This document shows, one piece after another, positions 24,671 through 34,200 of a stretch of DNA of 35,019 bases (the stretch's first letter is position 1; the number at the start of each line of letters is the position of its first letter). The translations under genes and the position numbers were made by a program. Source of the DNA: an uncultured Planctomycetaceae bacterium (lineage in GTDB: Bacteria; Planctomycetota; Planctomycetia; Gemmatales; Gemmataceae); the NCBI GenBank assembly GCA_937888715.1, contig CALARU010000244.1:1-35019 (forward strand), read 5' to 3'. The notes under the pieces are model-generated. The model was not told the DNA's origin and searched no databases. It saw only the letters and a list, made by a program, of their open reading frames with translations.

Positions 24671-25375
24671 ATGTCGGAACGATTCTACACCAGTTTGGAA
24701 ATAACCTTGGGAACTATGGAGTTGCGGGGCCCCGAGGCTCACCATCTTGCCGTTGTCTCCAGGATTGCCCCAGGCAGCATGATTGCCCTATTTTCCGGTG
24801 ATGGCAGAGAGTTTTCGGCAGAGGTTCTCGAAGCCAAAAAAAATCGTGTGCTCTTAGATGTTAAATCGGTTGCTGAAGTTTGCCGCGAACCCAAGGTAAA
24901 ACTCACCATTTTTGCATCTATCCCGAAGGCACAGCGATGCGATTTTCTTATCGAAAAACTCACCGAGATAGGCGTTTTTCGCTTTATTCCACTTGATTGT
25001 GAATATTCGGTAGTCAGGGCTAAGCAGATTAATACCGATAAATTGCGCCGCAGTGTTATCGAGGCTAGTAAACAATGCCTTCGAAATAGGTTCATGGAAA
25101 TTTCTGAGCCAATCACCTTTGCGGATTCTTTGCAAAATATTGACGAATCAGAATTGAATCTGTTTGCAAATCTTGAGGAGAATCCTTCAGGTAAAATTGT
25201 TCGTGGTGCATTAGATAAAGTGAATATCTGGATTGGCCCAGAGGGTGGGTTTTCTCCAGCCGAGGTAAAGTTGGCTTTAGAGAAAGGGCTAAAAATTATC
25301 TGCGTCGGGAAAACTATCTTAAGAGTGGAAACCGCTGCAGTAGTTTTGGCAGGGCTTACCATTCATAGTAGTTAG
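24671..25375 (+). CDS. rsmE: 16S rRNA (uracil-1498-N3)-methyltransferase
   Basis: The 234-residue protein has the RsmE layout: an N-terminal PUA-like RNA-binding part ('LRGPEAHHLAVVSRIAPGSM') and a SPOUT methyltransferase domain with a trefoil knot. Diagnostic stretches are 'SIPKAQRCDFLIEKLTEIGV', 'SVIEASKQCLRN', 'IWIGPEGGFSPAEV' (GPEGG at 189-193) and 'GKTILRVETA'. RsmE methylates U1498 of 16S rRNA in the assembled 30S subunit. The ATG at 24671 is used because AGGA lies 10 bases upstream. The open frame continues to a TTG at 24650. The 3' end lies one base from the stop of the converging accD. Confidence 0.93.
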   Translation: MSERFYTSLEITLGTMELRGPEAHHLAVVSRIAPGSMIALFSGDGREFSAEVLEAKKNRVLLDVKSVAEVCREPKVKLTIFASIPKAQRCDFLIEKLTEIGVFRFIPLDCEYSVVRAKQINTDKLRRSVIEASKQCLRNRFMEISEPITFADSLQNIDESELNLFANLEENPSGKIVRGALDKVNIWIGPEGGFSPAEVKLALEKGLKIICVGKTILRVETAAVVLAGLTIHSS

Positions 25376-25376
25376 G

Positions 25377-26234
25377 TTAATAGTTGCCGGCTTTTTCGCA
25401 ATAATCGACCATGGTGGCAACTTCGGTTCGCAAATCTTTACGGTGTACAATTCGATCAACAAACCCATGTTGCATTAAAAATTCGCTGGTTTGGAAGCCT
25501 TCTGGTAGTTCTAGCCGAACGGTGTTCCAAATTGTGCGCTTACCAGCAAATCCAATCAGTGCGCCTGGTTCTGCAATAATAATATCGCCTTGAAATGCAA
25601 AACTGGCAGCAACGCCACCCATCGTGGGGTTGGTTAGGACGCTGATATACAGGCAACCTGCTTGGTGATGCCTGCCAAGGGCTGCAGAAACTTTGGCCAT
25701 CTGCATGAGGGAAAGGATACCTTCCTGCATGCGTGCTCCGCCACCAGAGCCGCTGACGAATATAAGCGGGAGTTTTAAACGGGTTGCTTCTTCAGCTGCC
25801 CTGCAAAGCTTTTCGCCTACTACGGATCCCATAGAGCCTGCCATGAATGCGAAGTCGGTAATTCCAACTACGACTGGCCTGCCACGAATAAAGCCTCGGC
25901 CTACAGCCGCTGCATCTAGAAGCGAGGTTTTTGCCTGTTCCGATAAAATTCTTTCTTTGTAAGGGATGCGATCCTTAAATCCTAGTGGGTCGCATGGGCG
26001 CAGATCTCGGAACCATTCTTCGAAGCTATCTTCGTCTAATAATTGATTGATTCGTTCTTTGGTCGGCATGTAGAAGTGGTAATCGCATTCGGGGCAGATA
26101 TTGAATTTGTTTTCCGCTTCTTTGCGAAAAATGCTGGCTTTGCAACCTGGGCAGCGAAGCCAAAGGCCTTCTGGAACTCCTCTTTTAGGTCTGCCTGACA
26201 ATGCGCTTGGCTGGTTTACATCACCCGGATTCAT
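25377..26234 (-). CDS. accD: Acetyl-CoA carboxylase carboxyltransferase subunit beta
   Basis: The 285-residue protein carries the N-terminal zinc ribbon with C28, C31, C47 and C50 ('LRCPGCKAS', '[10 protein letters not shown]'). The crotonase-like carboxyltransferase core follows, with '[20 protein letters not shown]', '[20 protein letters not shown]' and '[20 protein letters not shown]'. AccD pairs with AccA to carboxylate acetyl-CoA to malonyl-CoA, the first committed step of fatty acid synthesis. No accA gene lies in the window. It starts at ATG 26232-26234. The 299 bases upstream toward the sulfate operon hold no gene I can recognise, apart from the inverted repeat at 26470-26513. Confidence 0.95.
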   Translation of the reverse strand: MNPGDVNQPSALSGRPKRGVPEGLWLRCPGCKASIFRKEAENKFNICPECDYHFYMPTKERINQLLDEDSFEEWFRDLRPCDPLGFKDRIPYKERILSEQAKTSLLDAAAVGRGFIRGRPVVVGITDFAFMAGSMGSVVGEKLCRAAEEATRLKLPLIFVSGSGGGARMQEGILSLMQMAKVSAALGRHHQAGCLYISVLTNPTMGGVAASFAFQGDIIIAEPGALIGFAGKRTIWNTVRLELPEGFQTSEFLMQHGFVDRIVHRKDLRTEVATMVDYCEKAGNY

Positions 26235-26469
26235 AACTTACTATTCCTGCAACCTTGGTTATTCCTTTTGCGATCACTGATTAAAGTTAATCATAGTCAA
26301 TTAAGCTCTTTGAGCAAAGATCGTATCGCAATCCGGGAGATCCTAGTGCAACATTAGGGCAAAATCGAATGAAAAGTTGAAATAAAGGTCGCTTTCCTTG
26401 TTTTTAAGCTTCTTTTTTCAAATATTATGGGTTAATTACCAAATTGTGCAGATATTGCTCTTCACAGGG

Positions 26470-26513
26470 CAAACAAATGTCACTAAAGTGATAATGATTA
26501 TGATATTTGTTTG
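26470..26513. promoter_or_regulatory. Inverted repeat before the sulfate transport operon (candidate operator)
   Basis: A perfect 9-base inverted repeat, CAAACAAAT (26470-26478) and ATTTGTTTG (26505-26513), flanks 26 bases. The inner part holds a second short palindrome CACT-AA-AGTG (26481-26490) and GATAATGATTATGAT, which includes possible -10 hexamers (GATAAT at 26490, TATGAT at 26499). It ends 20 bases before the start codon of the substrate-binding protein gene, a place where a regulator or an RNA hairpin would act. No known regulator site is claimed. A loose Fur-box likeness in the centre is weak. Confidence 0.35.
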
Positions 26514-26533
26514 TTTGGGGCTAGTTTATTTCA

Positions 26534-27601
26534 ATGAAAAGGTTCAATTTTGAATTCTTATTTTCGGGTATAAATGCTGCTTTTTTGGGTGGTTTTGTTG
26601 CCTTTTCTCTCTTGTTCTTGGCTATTCAGCCCATCCAGAAACGCGCTGTTTCTGCAACTCTCGAACTGCTTCATGTTTCTTTCGATCCCACTCGTGAAGT
26701 TATTCATGAAATTAACGAGGCTTTTGCTTTAGAATGGCAAAAATTTAAAGGCGGGAAGGTTGAGATTTTTCAGTCGCATGGGGGGTCTGGCAGTCAGGCG
26801 CGCTCCATTGCGGATGGTTTGCCCGCAGATGTCGCTTCTTTCGCGCTTTTTACCGATATGGAAGCCATTGCAAAGAAAAAACTTCTTCACTCCGGTTGGG
26901 AAAAAACCAAAGGCGTTGTTTCTCCTCCTTGGGGCACTGCGATTGTTTTTCTCGTTCGTAAGGGGAATCCCAAAAAGATCATGGATTGGAATGATTTGGT
27001 TCGGTCAGGCATGGGCATTATTACCCCTAATCCAAAGATATCGGGCAATGGTAGATTAGTTTTCCTTAGCGCTTGGGGTTATATGTTGGAAAAGGGGCAC
27101 TCAGAATCTGAGGCTCGCGAATTTCTTAAAAACATCTACAAAAATGTCCCCGTGATGGATGGCTCTGCACGGGCTTCTCAAGTCACCTTTTTCCAAAAGA
27201 AAATCGGCGATGTTCAGATTTCCTTTGAAAGCGAAGCGCTTATGGCTGTCAAGGAATCCGAGGGCCAGCTCGAAATTGTATACCCTTCCATGAGTATCAA
27301 GGTCGATCCCCCCATTGCTATTGTTGATACGAATGTAGATTCCAAGGGCACCAGAGATCTTGCTGAAATCTATCTTAACTTTTATTACGGTACAGAAGCT
27401 CAGCGTATCATTGCGAAAAATGGCTATCGGCCTTCTGACCCTTTGATTGCCAAAGAATTTGAATCCAAGTTTCCGCCTATGAAGCTTTTTGATCTTAATG
27501 TGGTTGGAAATTCGTGGGCTGAAGTGCAGTCGGTTTTTTTTGCTGAGGATGGTATATTCGACCAGGTGTTTAAGGCCATCCGCAATGAAGGCAAACGCTA
27601 G
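26534..27601 (+). CDS. Sulfate/thiosulfate ABC transporter substrate-binding protein
   Basis: The 355-residue protein has an N-terminal membrane or signal segment (residues about 14-33, 'AAFLGGFVAFSLLFLAIQPI') and the periplasmic sulfate-binding fold. Matches to the Sbp/CysP family are strong: 'LLHVSFDPTREVIHEINEAF', 'EIFQSHGGSGSQARSIADGL', 'PADVASFAL', 'TAIVFLVRKGNPK', 'GIITPNPKISGNGR' and 'LSAWGYML'. The family delivers sulfate or thiosulfate to the CysT/CysW/CysA importer. The preference between the two anions is not visible in the sequence. It is the first gene of a four-gene operon and starts 20 bases after the inverted repeat at 26470-26513. Confidence 0.93.
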   Translation: MKRFNFEFLFSGINAAFLGGFVAFSLLFLAIQPIQKRAVSATLELLHVSFDPTREVIHEINEAFALEWQKFKGGKVEIFQSHGGSGSQARSIADGLPADVASFALFTDMEAIAKKKLLHSGWEKTKGVVSPPWGTAIVFLVRKGNPKKIMDWNDLVRSGMGIITPNPKISGNGRLVFLSAWGYMLEKGHSESEAREFLKNIYKNVPVMDGSARASQVTFFQKKIGDVQISFESEALMAVKESEGQLEIVYPSMSIKVDPPIAIVDTNVDSKGTRDLAEIYLNFYYGTEAQRIIAKNGYRPSDPLIAKEFESKFPPMKLFDLNVVGNSWAEVQSVFFAEDGIFDQVFKAIRNEGKR

Positions 27602-27643
27602 TATTGCTTGCCGTTTATTTTAGAGAAGAGTTTGGTGGTTTTT

Positions 27644-28468
27644 ATGAAACCCAGCAAAGGTAGTCCACTTCCTGGCCTTAGTTTAAGCCTTGGGTACTCC
27701 GTTACTTACCTAAGCTTGCTCGTACTTATTCCGCTTTCAGCTTGTTTCATTACTGCTGCATCTCTCTCCCCTGCCGAGTTTTGGAACATCGTATGGAGCG
27801 AAAGAACACGTGCCGCTTATTCCCTTACCTTCACCACTGCTTTTCTTGCTGCACTCATCAATGCCGTGATTGGGTTTCTTGTTGCCTGGGTTCTTGTTCG
27901 TTATGAATTCCCCTTTAAGCGATTTGTTGATGCCATGATCGATCTTCCATTGGCGCTTCCCACTGCAGTTGCAGGTTTGGTTTACTCGAGCCTTTATGTA
28001 GAAAGTGGTTGGCTAGGTCAGTATCTTGTACCTCTTGGAATCAATGCTGCATATACGAAATTCGCTATTGTCTGGGTTCTTGTTTTTACTGGATTTCCGT
28101 TTGTGGTTCGTACCGTGCAACCCGTGTTGGAAGAGATCGAACCCGAAGTCGAAGAAGCTGCATCCATATTGGGGGCCAGTCGCCTTCAGATTTTTCTGCG
28201 CATTTTGTTGCCCACAGTTTTTCCTGCAATTCTCTCCGGGTTTGCCCAAGCGTTTGCAAGAGGATTGGGCGAGTACGGCTCGGTTATATTTGTTTCCAGT
28301 AATATCCCCTACAAAACAGAACTTGCGCCTGTTCTTATCGTGACCCGCCTCGAGGAAATGGCTTTTCCAGAAGCCACCGCTATTGCTACTATCTTGTTGA
28401 TTGCCTCGTTTCTTCTCCTTGCTTTCATTAATACCATCGAAGTCTGGAGCAAGCGCCTTGGCAAATAA
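27644..28468 (+). CDS. cysT: Sulfate/thiosulfate ABC transporter permease CysT
   Basis: The 274-residue permease has about six membrane segments, such as 'SVTYLSLLVLIPLSACFI' and 'ALPTAVAGLVYSSLY'. It has the EAA-type loop that docks onto the ATPase ('EAASILGASRLQIFLRILLP'). 'DLPLALPTAVAGLVY' and 'LGEYGSVIFVSSNIPYKTEL' fit CysT/CysU closely. The ATG at 27644 is chosen as the start, with GGTGG 5 bases upstream. The open frame runs from a TTG at 27608. It overlaps cysW by 11 bases at its end, so cysT and cysW should be translationally coupled. Confidence 0.92.
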   Translation: MKPSKGSPLPGLSLSLGYSVTYLSLLVLIPLSACFITAASLSPAEFWNIVWSERTRAAYSLTFTTAFLAALINAVIGFLVAWVLVRYEFPFKRFVDAMIDLPLALPTAVAGLVYSSLYVESGWLGQYLVPLGINAAYTKFAIVWVLVFTGFPFVVRTVQPVLEEIEPEVEEAASILGASRLQIFLRILLPTVFPAILSGFAQAFARGLGEYGSVIFVSSNIPYKTELAPVLIVTRLEEMAFPEATAIATILLIASFLLLAFINTIEVWSKRLGK

Positions 28469-29336
28469 TCCGACTAACATTGTTCCATTGAAAAAGAAAA
28501 GGCCCGAAGATCCTCTTTGGCTTCGATACCTTCTTACCATTCTTGCTTTGGGTGTAGTGACCCTCATCATCGGTATACCAGTATTTCACGTTTTTTTCAG
28601 AGCGTTTGAAAAAGGACCCATGGTCTATCTCGATAACCTTTTTGGTAATCCCAATACCAGGCATTCCATTCTCCTCACTCTTTCTATTGCACCAAGGGTT
28701 GTTTTTCTTAGTGTTATCTTTGGCGTTGCTGCTGCATGGGCCATTGCTCGTTTTCGCTTCCCCGGTAGAACCATTCTTCTCACGCTCATGGATTTGCCAC
28801 TTGCTGTTTCGCCAGTTGTTGCTGGGCTTGTTTTTGTTCTTATGTTTGGCATGCAGGGGTGGATGGGGGATTGGCTTTCAAAGAATAATATGCAAATTCT
28901 ATTTGGCACCCCTGCCCTGGTGCTTGCAACCTGCTTTGTCACCCTGCCCTATGTCGTTCGCGAACTTATCCCTGTACTTGAAGCTTATGGCGAAGAAGAA
29001 GAACTTGCTGCGGTGAGTTTGGGTGCGAACGGTTGGCAGATGTTCTGGCGCATTACCGTTCCCAACATTCGCCTTGCGCTTGTTTATGGGATCATTCTTT
29101 GCAATGCCCGCGCGATGGGAGAGTTTGGCGCTGTCTATGTTGTTTCGGGTAGGATTTCCGGCTTAAACGATACCATGCCATTGCGTGTTGAAAAGTTGTT
29201 TCAGGAATACGATATGCCTGCAGCATTTGCACTTGCTTCGGTTCTTACCTTCCTAGCGTTGATCACCCTCGGGGTTAAAACTTATCTTGAAAAGAATATA
29301 GTGCATCAGCAATCCGATGCGGGGGAAAAGTCATGA
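28458..29336 (+). CDS. cysW: Sulfate/thiosulfate ABC transporter permease CysW
   Basis: The 292-residue permease is the second membrane subunit. It shows '[20 protein letters not shown]', the EAA loop '[20 protein letters not shown]' and '[18 protein letters not shown]', all typical of CysW. No ATG fits the N-terminus. I choose the TTG at 28458 because GGAG sits 11 bases upstream and the conserved part begins shortly after. Another TTG at 28401 would make a longer overlap with cysT. The stop overlaps the ATG of cysA (ATGA). Confidence 0.9.
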   Translation: MANNPTNIVPLKKKRPEDPLWLRYLLTILALGVVTLIIGIPVFHVFFRAFEKGPMVYLDNLFGNPNTRHSILLTLSIAPRVVFLSVIFGVAAAWAIARFRFPGRTILLTLMDLPLAVSPVVAGLVFVLMFGMQGWMGDWLSKNNMQILFGTPALVLATCFVTLPYVVRELIPVLEAYGEEEELAAVSLGANGWQMFWRITVPNIRLALVYGIILCNARAMGEFGAVYVVSGRISGLNDTMPLRVEKLFQEYDMPAAFALASVLTFLALITLGVKTYLEKNIVHQQSDAGEKS

Positions 29337-30388
29337 GCATTTCTGTTAAAAATGTGAGTAAAAAATTTGGTGGCTTTAGCGCACTTGATAAAGTCAGCCT
29401 TCATATTCCAGATGGTAACCTAGTCGCATTACTTGGCCCTTCAGGTTCTGGTAAAACAACACTCCTTCGTATCATTGCTGGCCTTGAAAACCCTGATGAA
29501 GGCTCGGTGCTTTATCGGGATGAAGAAGTTACTTCAAAATCTGCCAAGGATCGCAATGTTGGTTTTGTCTTTCAGCATTACGCCTTATTTAGGCATCTCA
29601 CAGTTTTTGATAACATCGGATTTGGCCTGAGTGTGCGGGGTGTTGCGAAAGATAAAATATCTTTGCGGGTCAAAGAATTACTCCACCTTATCAGGCTTGA
29701 AGGGCTTGAAAACAGGTACCCTTCCCAGCTTTCAGGTGGGCAAAGGCAGCGTGTTGCCCTTGCCCGCGCACTTGCAGCCCAACCTAAAGTCCTTTTGCTG
29801 GATGAACCCTTTGGCGCTCTCGATGCCAAGGTTCGTTTAGAATTGCGCGAATGGCTCCGCAGGCTTCATGACGAAATTCATGTCACCAGTGTTTTTGTAA
29901 CTCATGATCAGGAAGAAGCTTTTGCAGTTGCAGATACTGTTGTTGTTATGCGCAGTGGGAAAATCGAACAAATTGGCACTCCCACCGAGGTATTTGAACA
30001 CCCAGCCAATGCCTTCGTCATGGATTTTCTCGGGCAGGTTAATGTGTTTGAAGGCATCATTGCAGATGGCTTACCGAAAATAACAGGATATAGTGCTTTA
30101 AAGGGGCCTCCCCAAAAAGATTTTTGTTCCAATACTATTTATGTAAGGCCTTACGAGCTTGAGATAGAAATCTCTCCTTCCGCAAGTGATTCTCTCCCTG
30201 CCAAGGTGTTTCACATTAATCCTGCAGGCCCAGTAGTCAGGATTCATCTTCAAGATTTGGATTCCGCCGCACGTGTATTTGTTGAGATTAACTTTGCGAA
30301 ATTCAAAGAGCTTAATGTCGCTGCGGGGCAAGTTGTTTATATTCAACCAAAACGACTCCGAATATTCTCACCTGATTACATGATTTAG
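29333..30388 (+). CDS. cysA: Sulfate/thiosulfate import ATP-binding protein CysA
   Basis: The 351-residue ATPase has intact motifs: Walker A 'GPSGSGKT' (35-42), Q81, signature 'LSGGQ' (133-137), Walker B 'LLLDE' (154-158) and switch H191. Residues about 235-351 form the regulatory TOBE-like domain ('[13 protein letters not shown]', '[11 protein letters not shown]'). '[13 protein letters not shown]' at the start and 'GQVNVFEG' match the CysA subfamily. It energises the CysT/CysW channel. It begins in the ATGA overlap with cysW and ends the operon. The repeat-rich stretch follows. Confidence 0.94.
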   Translation: MSISVKNVSKKFGGFSALDKVSLHIPDGNLVALLGPSGSGKTTLLRIIAGLENPDEGSVLYRDEEVTSKSAKDRNVGFVFQHYALFRHLTVFDNIGFGLSVRGVAKDKISLRVKELLHLIRLEGLENRYPSQLSGGQRQRVALARALAAQPKVLLLDEPFGALDAKVRLELREWLRRLHDEIHVTSVFVTHDQEEAFAVADTVVVMRSGKIEQIGTPTEVFEHPANAFVMDFLGQVNVFEGIIADGLPKITGYSALKGPPQKDFCSNTIYVRPYELEIEISPSASDSLPAKVFHINPAGPVVRIHLQDLDSAARVFVEINFAKFKELNVAAGQVVYIQPKRLRIFSPDYMI

Positions 30389-30414
30389 CTTTTGGCACAT
30401 TTGTTTGCTTTTTC

Positions 30415-30684
30415 TTCCCCCAACTCCCAACCCTTTTACTGTTATTCCAACAATTTTGCTTTTTCTCTTTTTCTTCCTTTTGCTTTTTATTCCCCCAACT
30501 CCCAACCCTCTTATCAATGCCTTCAAGCCCATCCATTGCGCTGGGTGGGTCTGACTTTTTAACTCGCATCATTCAAAAAAAAGACCCATGGAACACAGTC
30601 CATGGGCTTTTACTTTCTTCCCCTACTCCCAACCCTCTTATAAATGCCTTTAAGCCCATCCACTGCGCTGGGTGGGACTGACTT
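30415..30684. repeat. Three copies of a C-rich repeat, two of them extended
   Basis: Copy 1 (30415-30433) is the core TTCCCCCAACTCCCAACCC. Copies 2 (30490-30557) and 3 (30618-30684) share a 67-68 base unit that includes the core, 'CAATGCC' or 'AAATGCC', and 'GCGCTGGGTGGG'. They differ at about six positions. A hairpin lies between copies 2 and 3. The unit has no coding frame of its own. It looks like a dispersed, non-autonomous repeat rather than a gene remnant. Confidence 0.75.
30577..30616. terminator. Bidirectional hairpin terminator inside the repeat region
   Basis: The stem CCCATGGA (30585-30592) and TCCATGGG (30599-30606) encloses ACACAG. A's precede it and CTTTTACTTT follows, so the plus strand resembles an intrinsic terminator. 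The minus strand reads into CTTTTTTTT, which is even stronger. It lies 190 bases after cysA and is the first convincing stop for that operon. It sits between two copies of the repeat, so it may also be part of the repeat unit. Confidence 0.6.
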
Positions 30685-30703
30685 ACCTTGCTATTTGTAT
30701 TTC

Positions 30704-30820
30704 TGGATTCCCCGCATTCGCGGAGAATGACGGAAGAAGGGCCGCATCACCGTCGCTGCATATTTACAACCGTCGCTCACGCATCCGGCTCAGAAAAGCC
30801 AACCGTCGCTGACGCATCCG
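30704..30820. repeat. Short repeat group with 'ACCGTCGCT' copies
   Basis: ACCGTCGCT occurs at 30749-30757, 30769-30777 and 30802-30810. The last two extend to ACCGTCGCT-SACGCATCCG (19 bases, 30769-30787 and 30802-30820). Just before lies GGATTCCCCGCATTCGCGG (30705-30723), a small palindromic unit like dispersed repeats seen in several bacteria. No gene overlaps them. Confidence 0.6.
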
Positions 30821-30842
30821 ACTCTGAAAGATGTGTTCTTCC

Positions 30843-30945
30843 TTCCGTGTAATTCCGTGTTAATCCGTGGCTAGGCTTCTGCTTCTGCTTTTGTCTTTTC
30901 TTACTTCCGCTTCTGCTTGTTCTTCCTTCCGTTTAATTCCGTGGC
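30843..30945. repeat. 'TTCCGTG...AATCCGTGGC' repeat pair
   Basis: TTCCGTGTAATTCCGTGTTA followed by ATCCGTGGC (30843-30871) is echoed by TTCCGTTTAATTCCGTGGC (30927-30945). Between them is a pyrimidine-rich run with CTTCTG repeats. The 105-codon frame at 30867-31184 spans these repeats and is not considered a gene. Confidence 0.55.
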
Positions 30946-31071
30946 TGCTTCTTCGTAAAAAAACAAATTGTGCTCTTTATTTAAATAATAACCTCAATTC
31001 CATCATTAAAAACCACAAGGGTTGGATTAGGCGAATTAGGGTAAACAGGGGGAAATTTTGGGCCGAGGCTG

Positions 31072-31099
31072 TTGACACCTTGCATTTATGCTTTAATAT
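31072..31099 (+). promoter_or_regulatory. Candidate sigma70-type promoter
   Basis: A perfect -35 box TTGACA (31072-31077) is followed after 16 bases by TAATAT (31094-31099), a partial match to the -10 consensus. It is 107 bases upstream of the giant surface protein start, in the right orientation, and no closer candidate is better. Confidence 0.35.
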
Positions 31100-31205
31100 T
31101 AAAGCTGTCTCAAAAAGTCTTATGACAACTTTGGTTTTTAGCCGATCTCTAGCAACTGCGCTTAAGTTTCTTGATGTTTGGTGATTCTTTATTGGAAGTT
31201 TAAGA

Positions 31206-34200
31206 ATGAGTAATTTTCTTCGGAAGGTTTTTAAACGCCTGACTACTTCAAAAAGTAGGCCAAGCTATTTTCTTTGCCCGCCCCAACTCACTTCTCTTGA
31301 AACAAGAATCAATCCCACCCCTATCACAGTGAACACTCTGCAAGATACATCTGCTACTGACGCCTTTATTTCTTTGAGAGAAGCAATTGATCTGGCTAAC
31401 ATCAATTCAGGCGCTGATACCATTGTTTTTGCTTCCTCACTATTCACTAATGGGCCAGCCACGATATCTTTGACCGGCGTACTTCCCGCCATTGCAGATG
31501 CTACTTCCGCAGGCACCCTCACCATCACCGGGCCTGGGGCAAATACTCTTAATATCAGTGGCAACAATGGTAATTTCAGTGTTTTTTCTGTCGCCAGTTT
31601 GGGTGATTTGACTATCTCTGGCGTAACTGTATCCGGCGCAAATAATTCTGGCTTTGGTGGCGCCTTTAATAATTTGGGTTCACTCTTTATTTCCGCCTCA
31701 ACAATCACTGGCAATTCTGCAACTGGTGGTGGTGGTATTTTTAACCAAGGTACCGCACTCACTATTTTTGATTCTACGATCTCAGGAAATTCCACCTCGG
31801 GCTTTGGCGGTGGCATCAATAACTTTAATGGAGGCACCATCTCCGTTTCTAATTCCACCATTTCAAACAATAGTGCAACCAACGGTGGTGGTGGCATCAT
31901 TAATACTAATTCCAACCTGACTATTTCCAACTCCACTTTGTTTGGTAATACCACTCCGAGCGTTGGTGGCGGCATTCTTAATACTACAGTTAATTCCGGA
32001 ACCTCCATTCTCAGCATTACCAACTCAACCCTTTCCGGCAACTCTGCTGGCAACAGTAACGGCGGTGGTATAAGAAACTATGCAACCATTAATAATCTTT
32101 CCGATACCATTATTGCCAATAGTATCAAGGGTGGGGATTTTGTGGGTAATGCACCAACGGTATCATCAAACAACAACCTAATCACAACTGGTTCCTTAAC
32201 CGGAGCTACCACGGTAACCGGTGCGCAGATCAACCTTGGCCCCTTGCAAGATAATGGCGGCCCAACCTTCACCATGGCGCTTGGTGCTGGCAGCGTAGCG
32301 ATTGGTACAACTGCAGGCACCAGCACAGATCAGCGCGGCATCAATCGCACCACCAATGATATCGGTGCTTATTCCTTCGGTATTCAAGTTACCAGCACTG
32401 CAGATTCTGGTACAGGATCCTTGCGTACTGCAATTGATCTCGCCAATATTACTGCTGATAATGATCAGATAAGTGTCAACATGACAGGTGCCAATCCCTA
32501 CACCATCACCCTTGCGACCCCACTGAGCATTAATGCTGCAAACATTCCTATTACTGGCGGCACTGCGGGAACTGTTACCATCACAGGCCTTGGCGCAAGC
32601 AACCTCAATATAAGTGGTAACAACGGCAATTTTAGTATCTTTTCGATCGCCAGTTTGGGCAATCTGTTTATTTCAGGCGTGACTGTTTCCGGGGCAAATA
32701 CTTCTGGCAACGGCGGAGCCTTTAATAACCTTGGCACCCTCACCGTCACCAATTCCGCCATCTTAGGCAATTCAGCAACCAACAATGGCGGCGGCATTCA
32801 TAACTCTGGCACCCTCACCGTTTCCAATTCCACCATCTCGGGCAATACTGCTGGATCCTTTGGTGGCGGGATCTACAATAATGGCAACCTCACTGTCAGC
32901 AATTCCACCCTCTCTGGCAATACTGCAAACAACGGTGGCGGTATCTTTAACCTAGGCGGCCTCATCGTCACCAACTCTACCCTCTCGGGTAATTCTGCTA
33001 ACCAAGGTGGCGGCATCTTTAATAGCACCGGAGCTACCCTGACTGTTTTCAATTCTACCCTCTCGGGCAATTCTGCAAGCCAAGGTGGCGGCATTTTCAA
33101 TGAAACTAGCGGCACCCTTACCATTTCTAATTCTACCCTCTCGGGAAATACCGCATCCACTCTTGGTGGTGGCCTTTATAATAATGGCACCGGCACCCTC
33201 ACTAACTCTACTCTCTCTGGAAATTCCGCATCTTTTGGTGGCGGTATCAAGAATCAGTCGAATACCCTCACCGTGATCAATACCACCATTTCCGGAAACT
33301 CCGCAACTAATTCCGGTGGCGGTATTTCTAATTACAGCATCCTCAACATTTCCAACACCATTATCGCCAATAGCACTAGCGGTGGTGATTTTGCAGGCAC
33401 TGCTCCAAACACTAACACCAACAATCTTGTGGAAGATGGTAAAGTTTCTGGAACTACTTACGCTTGGACGGTCACTGGCGATCCTCTTCTTGGCCCTCTA
33501 CAAGATAATGGTGGCCCTACCTTTACCATGGCCCTGCTTGCTGGTAGTCCTGCCATTGGTTCAACCGCAGGCACTGGCACGGATCAGCGTGGCATCAATC
33601 GCACTACTAATGATATCGGTGCCTATTCCTTTGGTATTGCTGTTAACACCAATTCAGATGCGACTGCCACTGATAGCGTAACCTCTTTAAGAGAAGCCAT
33701 TACCCAGGCCAATAACACCCCGGGCAATGATGGCATTAGTTTTAATTTAACTGGATCAAACACTATCACGCTGGCTTCCGCCGTACTTCCCACCATTGCC
33801 AAAGCATCTTCAGCAGGTAGCGTAATCATCAATGGCCTTGGCGCTTCCGCACTTACCATCAGTGGCAATAGTGGTGATTTTAATTTTTTTAATATTGCTA
33901 CCGGGGGTAATCTCTTTATCTCTGGCGTAACTGTTTCTGGCGCAGTTTTTACTTCGGGCAATGGTGGTGCTTTTAACAACTTGGGTTCCCTAGCAATCTC
34001 CGCATCCACGATCACTGGTAACTCAGCGCTCAACGGCGGTGCGATTATCAATCAGGGGACTTCCCTTATCGTTAAAAATTCCATCATATCGAACAATACA
34101 ACTGCGGGTTATGGCGGTGGTATAAACAACTACAATGCGGGCACCATCTCCATTTCTAATTCCACCATTTCGGGCAATAGCGCAACCAAGGATGGCGGCG

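Larger units (their letters stand above)
30389..31205. other. 817-base gene-free region holding several repeat families
   Basis: This is the only stretch over 300 bases without a gene. The left part (30389-30945) holds the three repeat groups and a bidirectional hairpin listed separately. The right part (30946-31205) is A/T-rich and contains a possible promoter for the giant surface protein gene. I see no tRNA, no small RNA with a convincing structure and no transposase remnant. Confidence 0.7.

Noticed and set aside
24739..25362. 207-codon minus-strand frame opposite rsmE
   Set aside because: Shadow of rsmE, whose methyltransferase motifs are clear on the plus strand.
26490..26505. Fur-box-like sequence GATAATGATTATGAT
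   Set aside because: Only a loose match, and the downstream operon is a sulfate-type importer, not iron uptake. It is kept only as part of the inverted-repeat entry.
30867..31184. 105-codon plus-strand frame
   Set aside because: It starts with GTG inside a repeat, runs through CTTCTG repeats and has no family likeness or ribosome-binding site.
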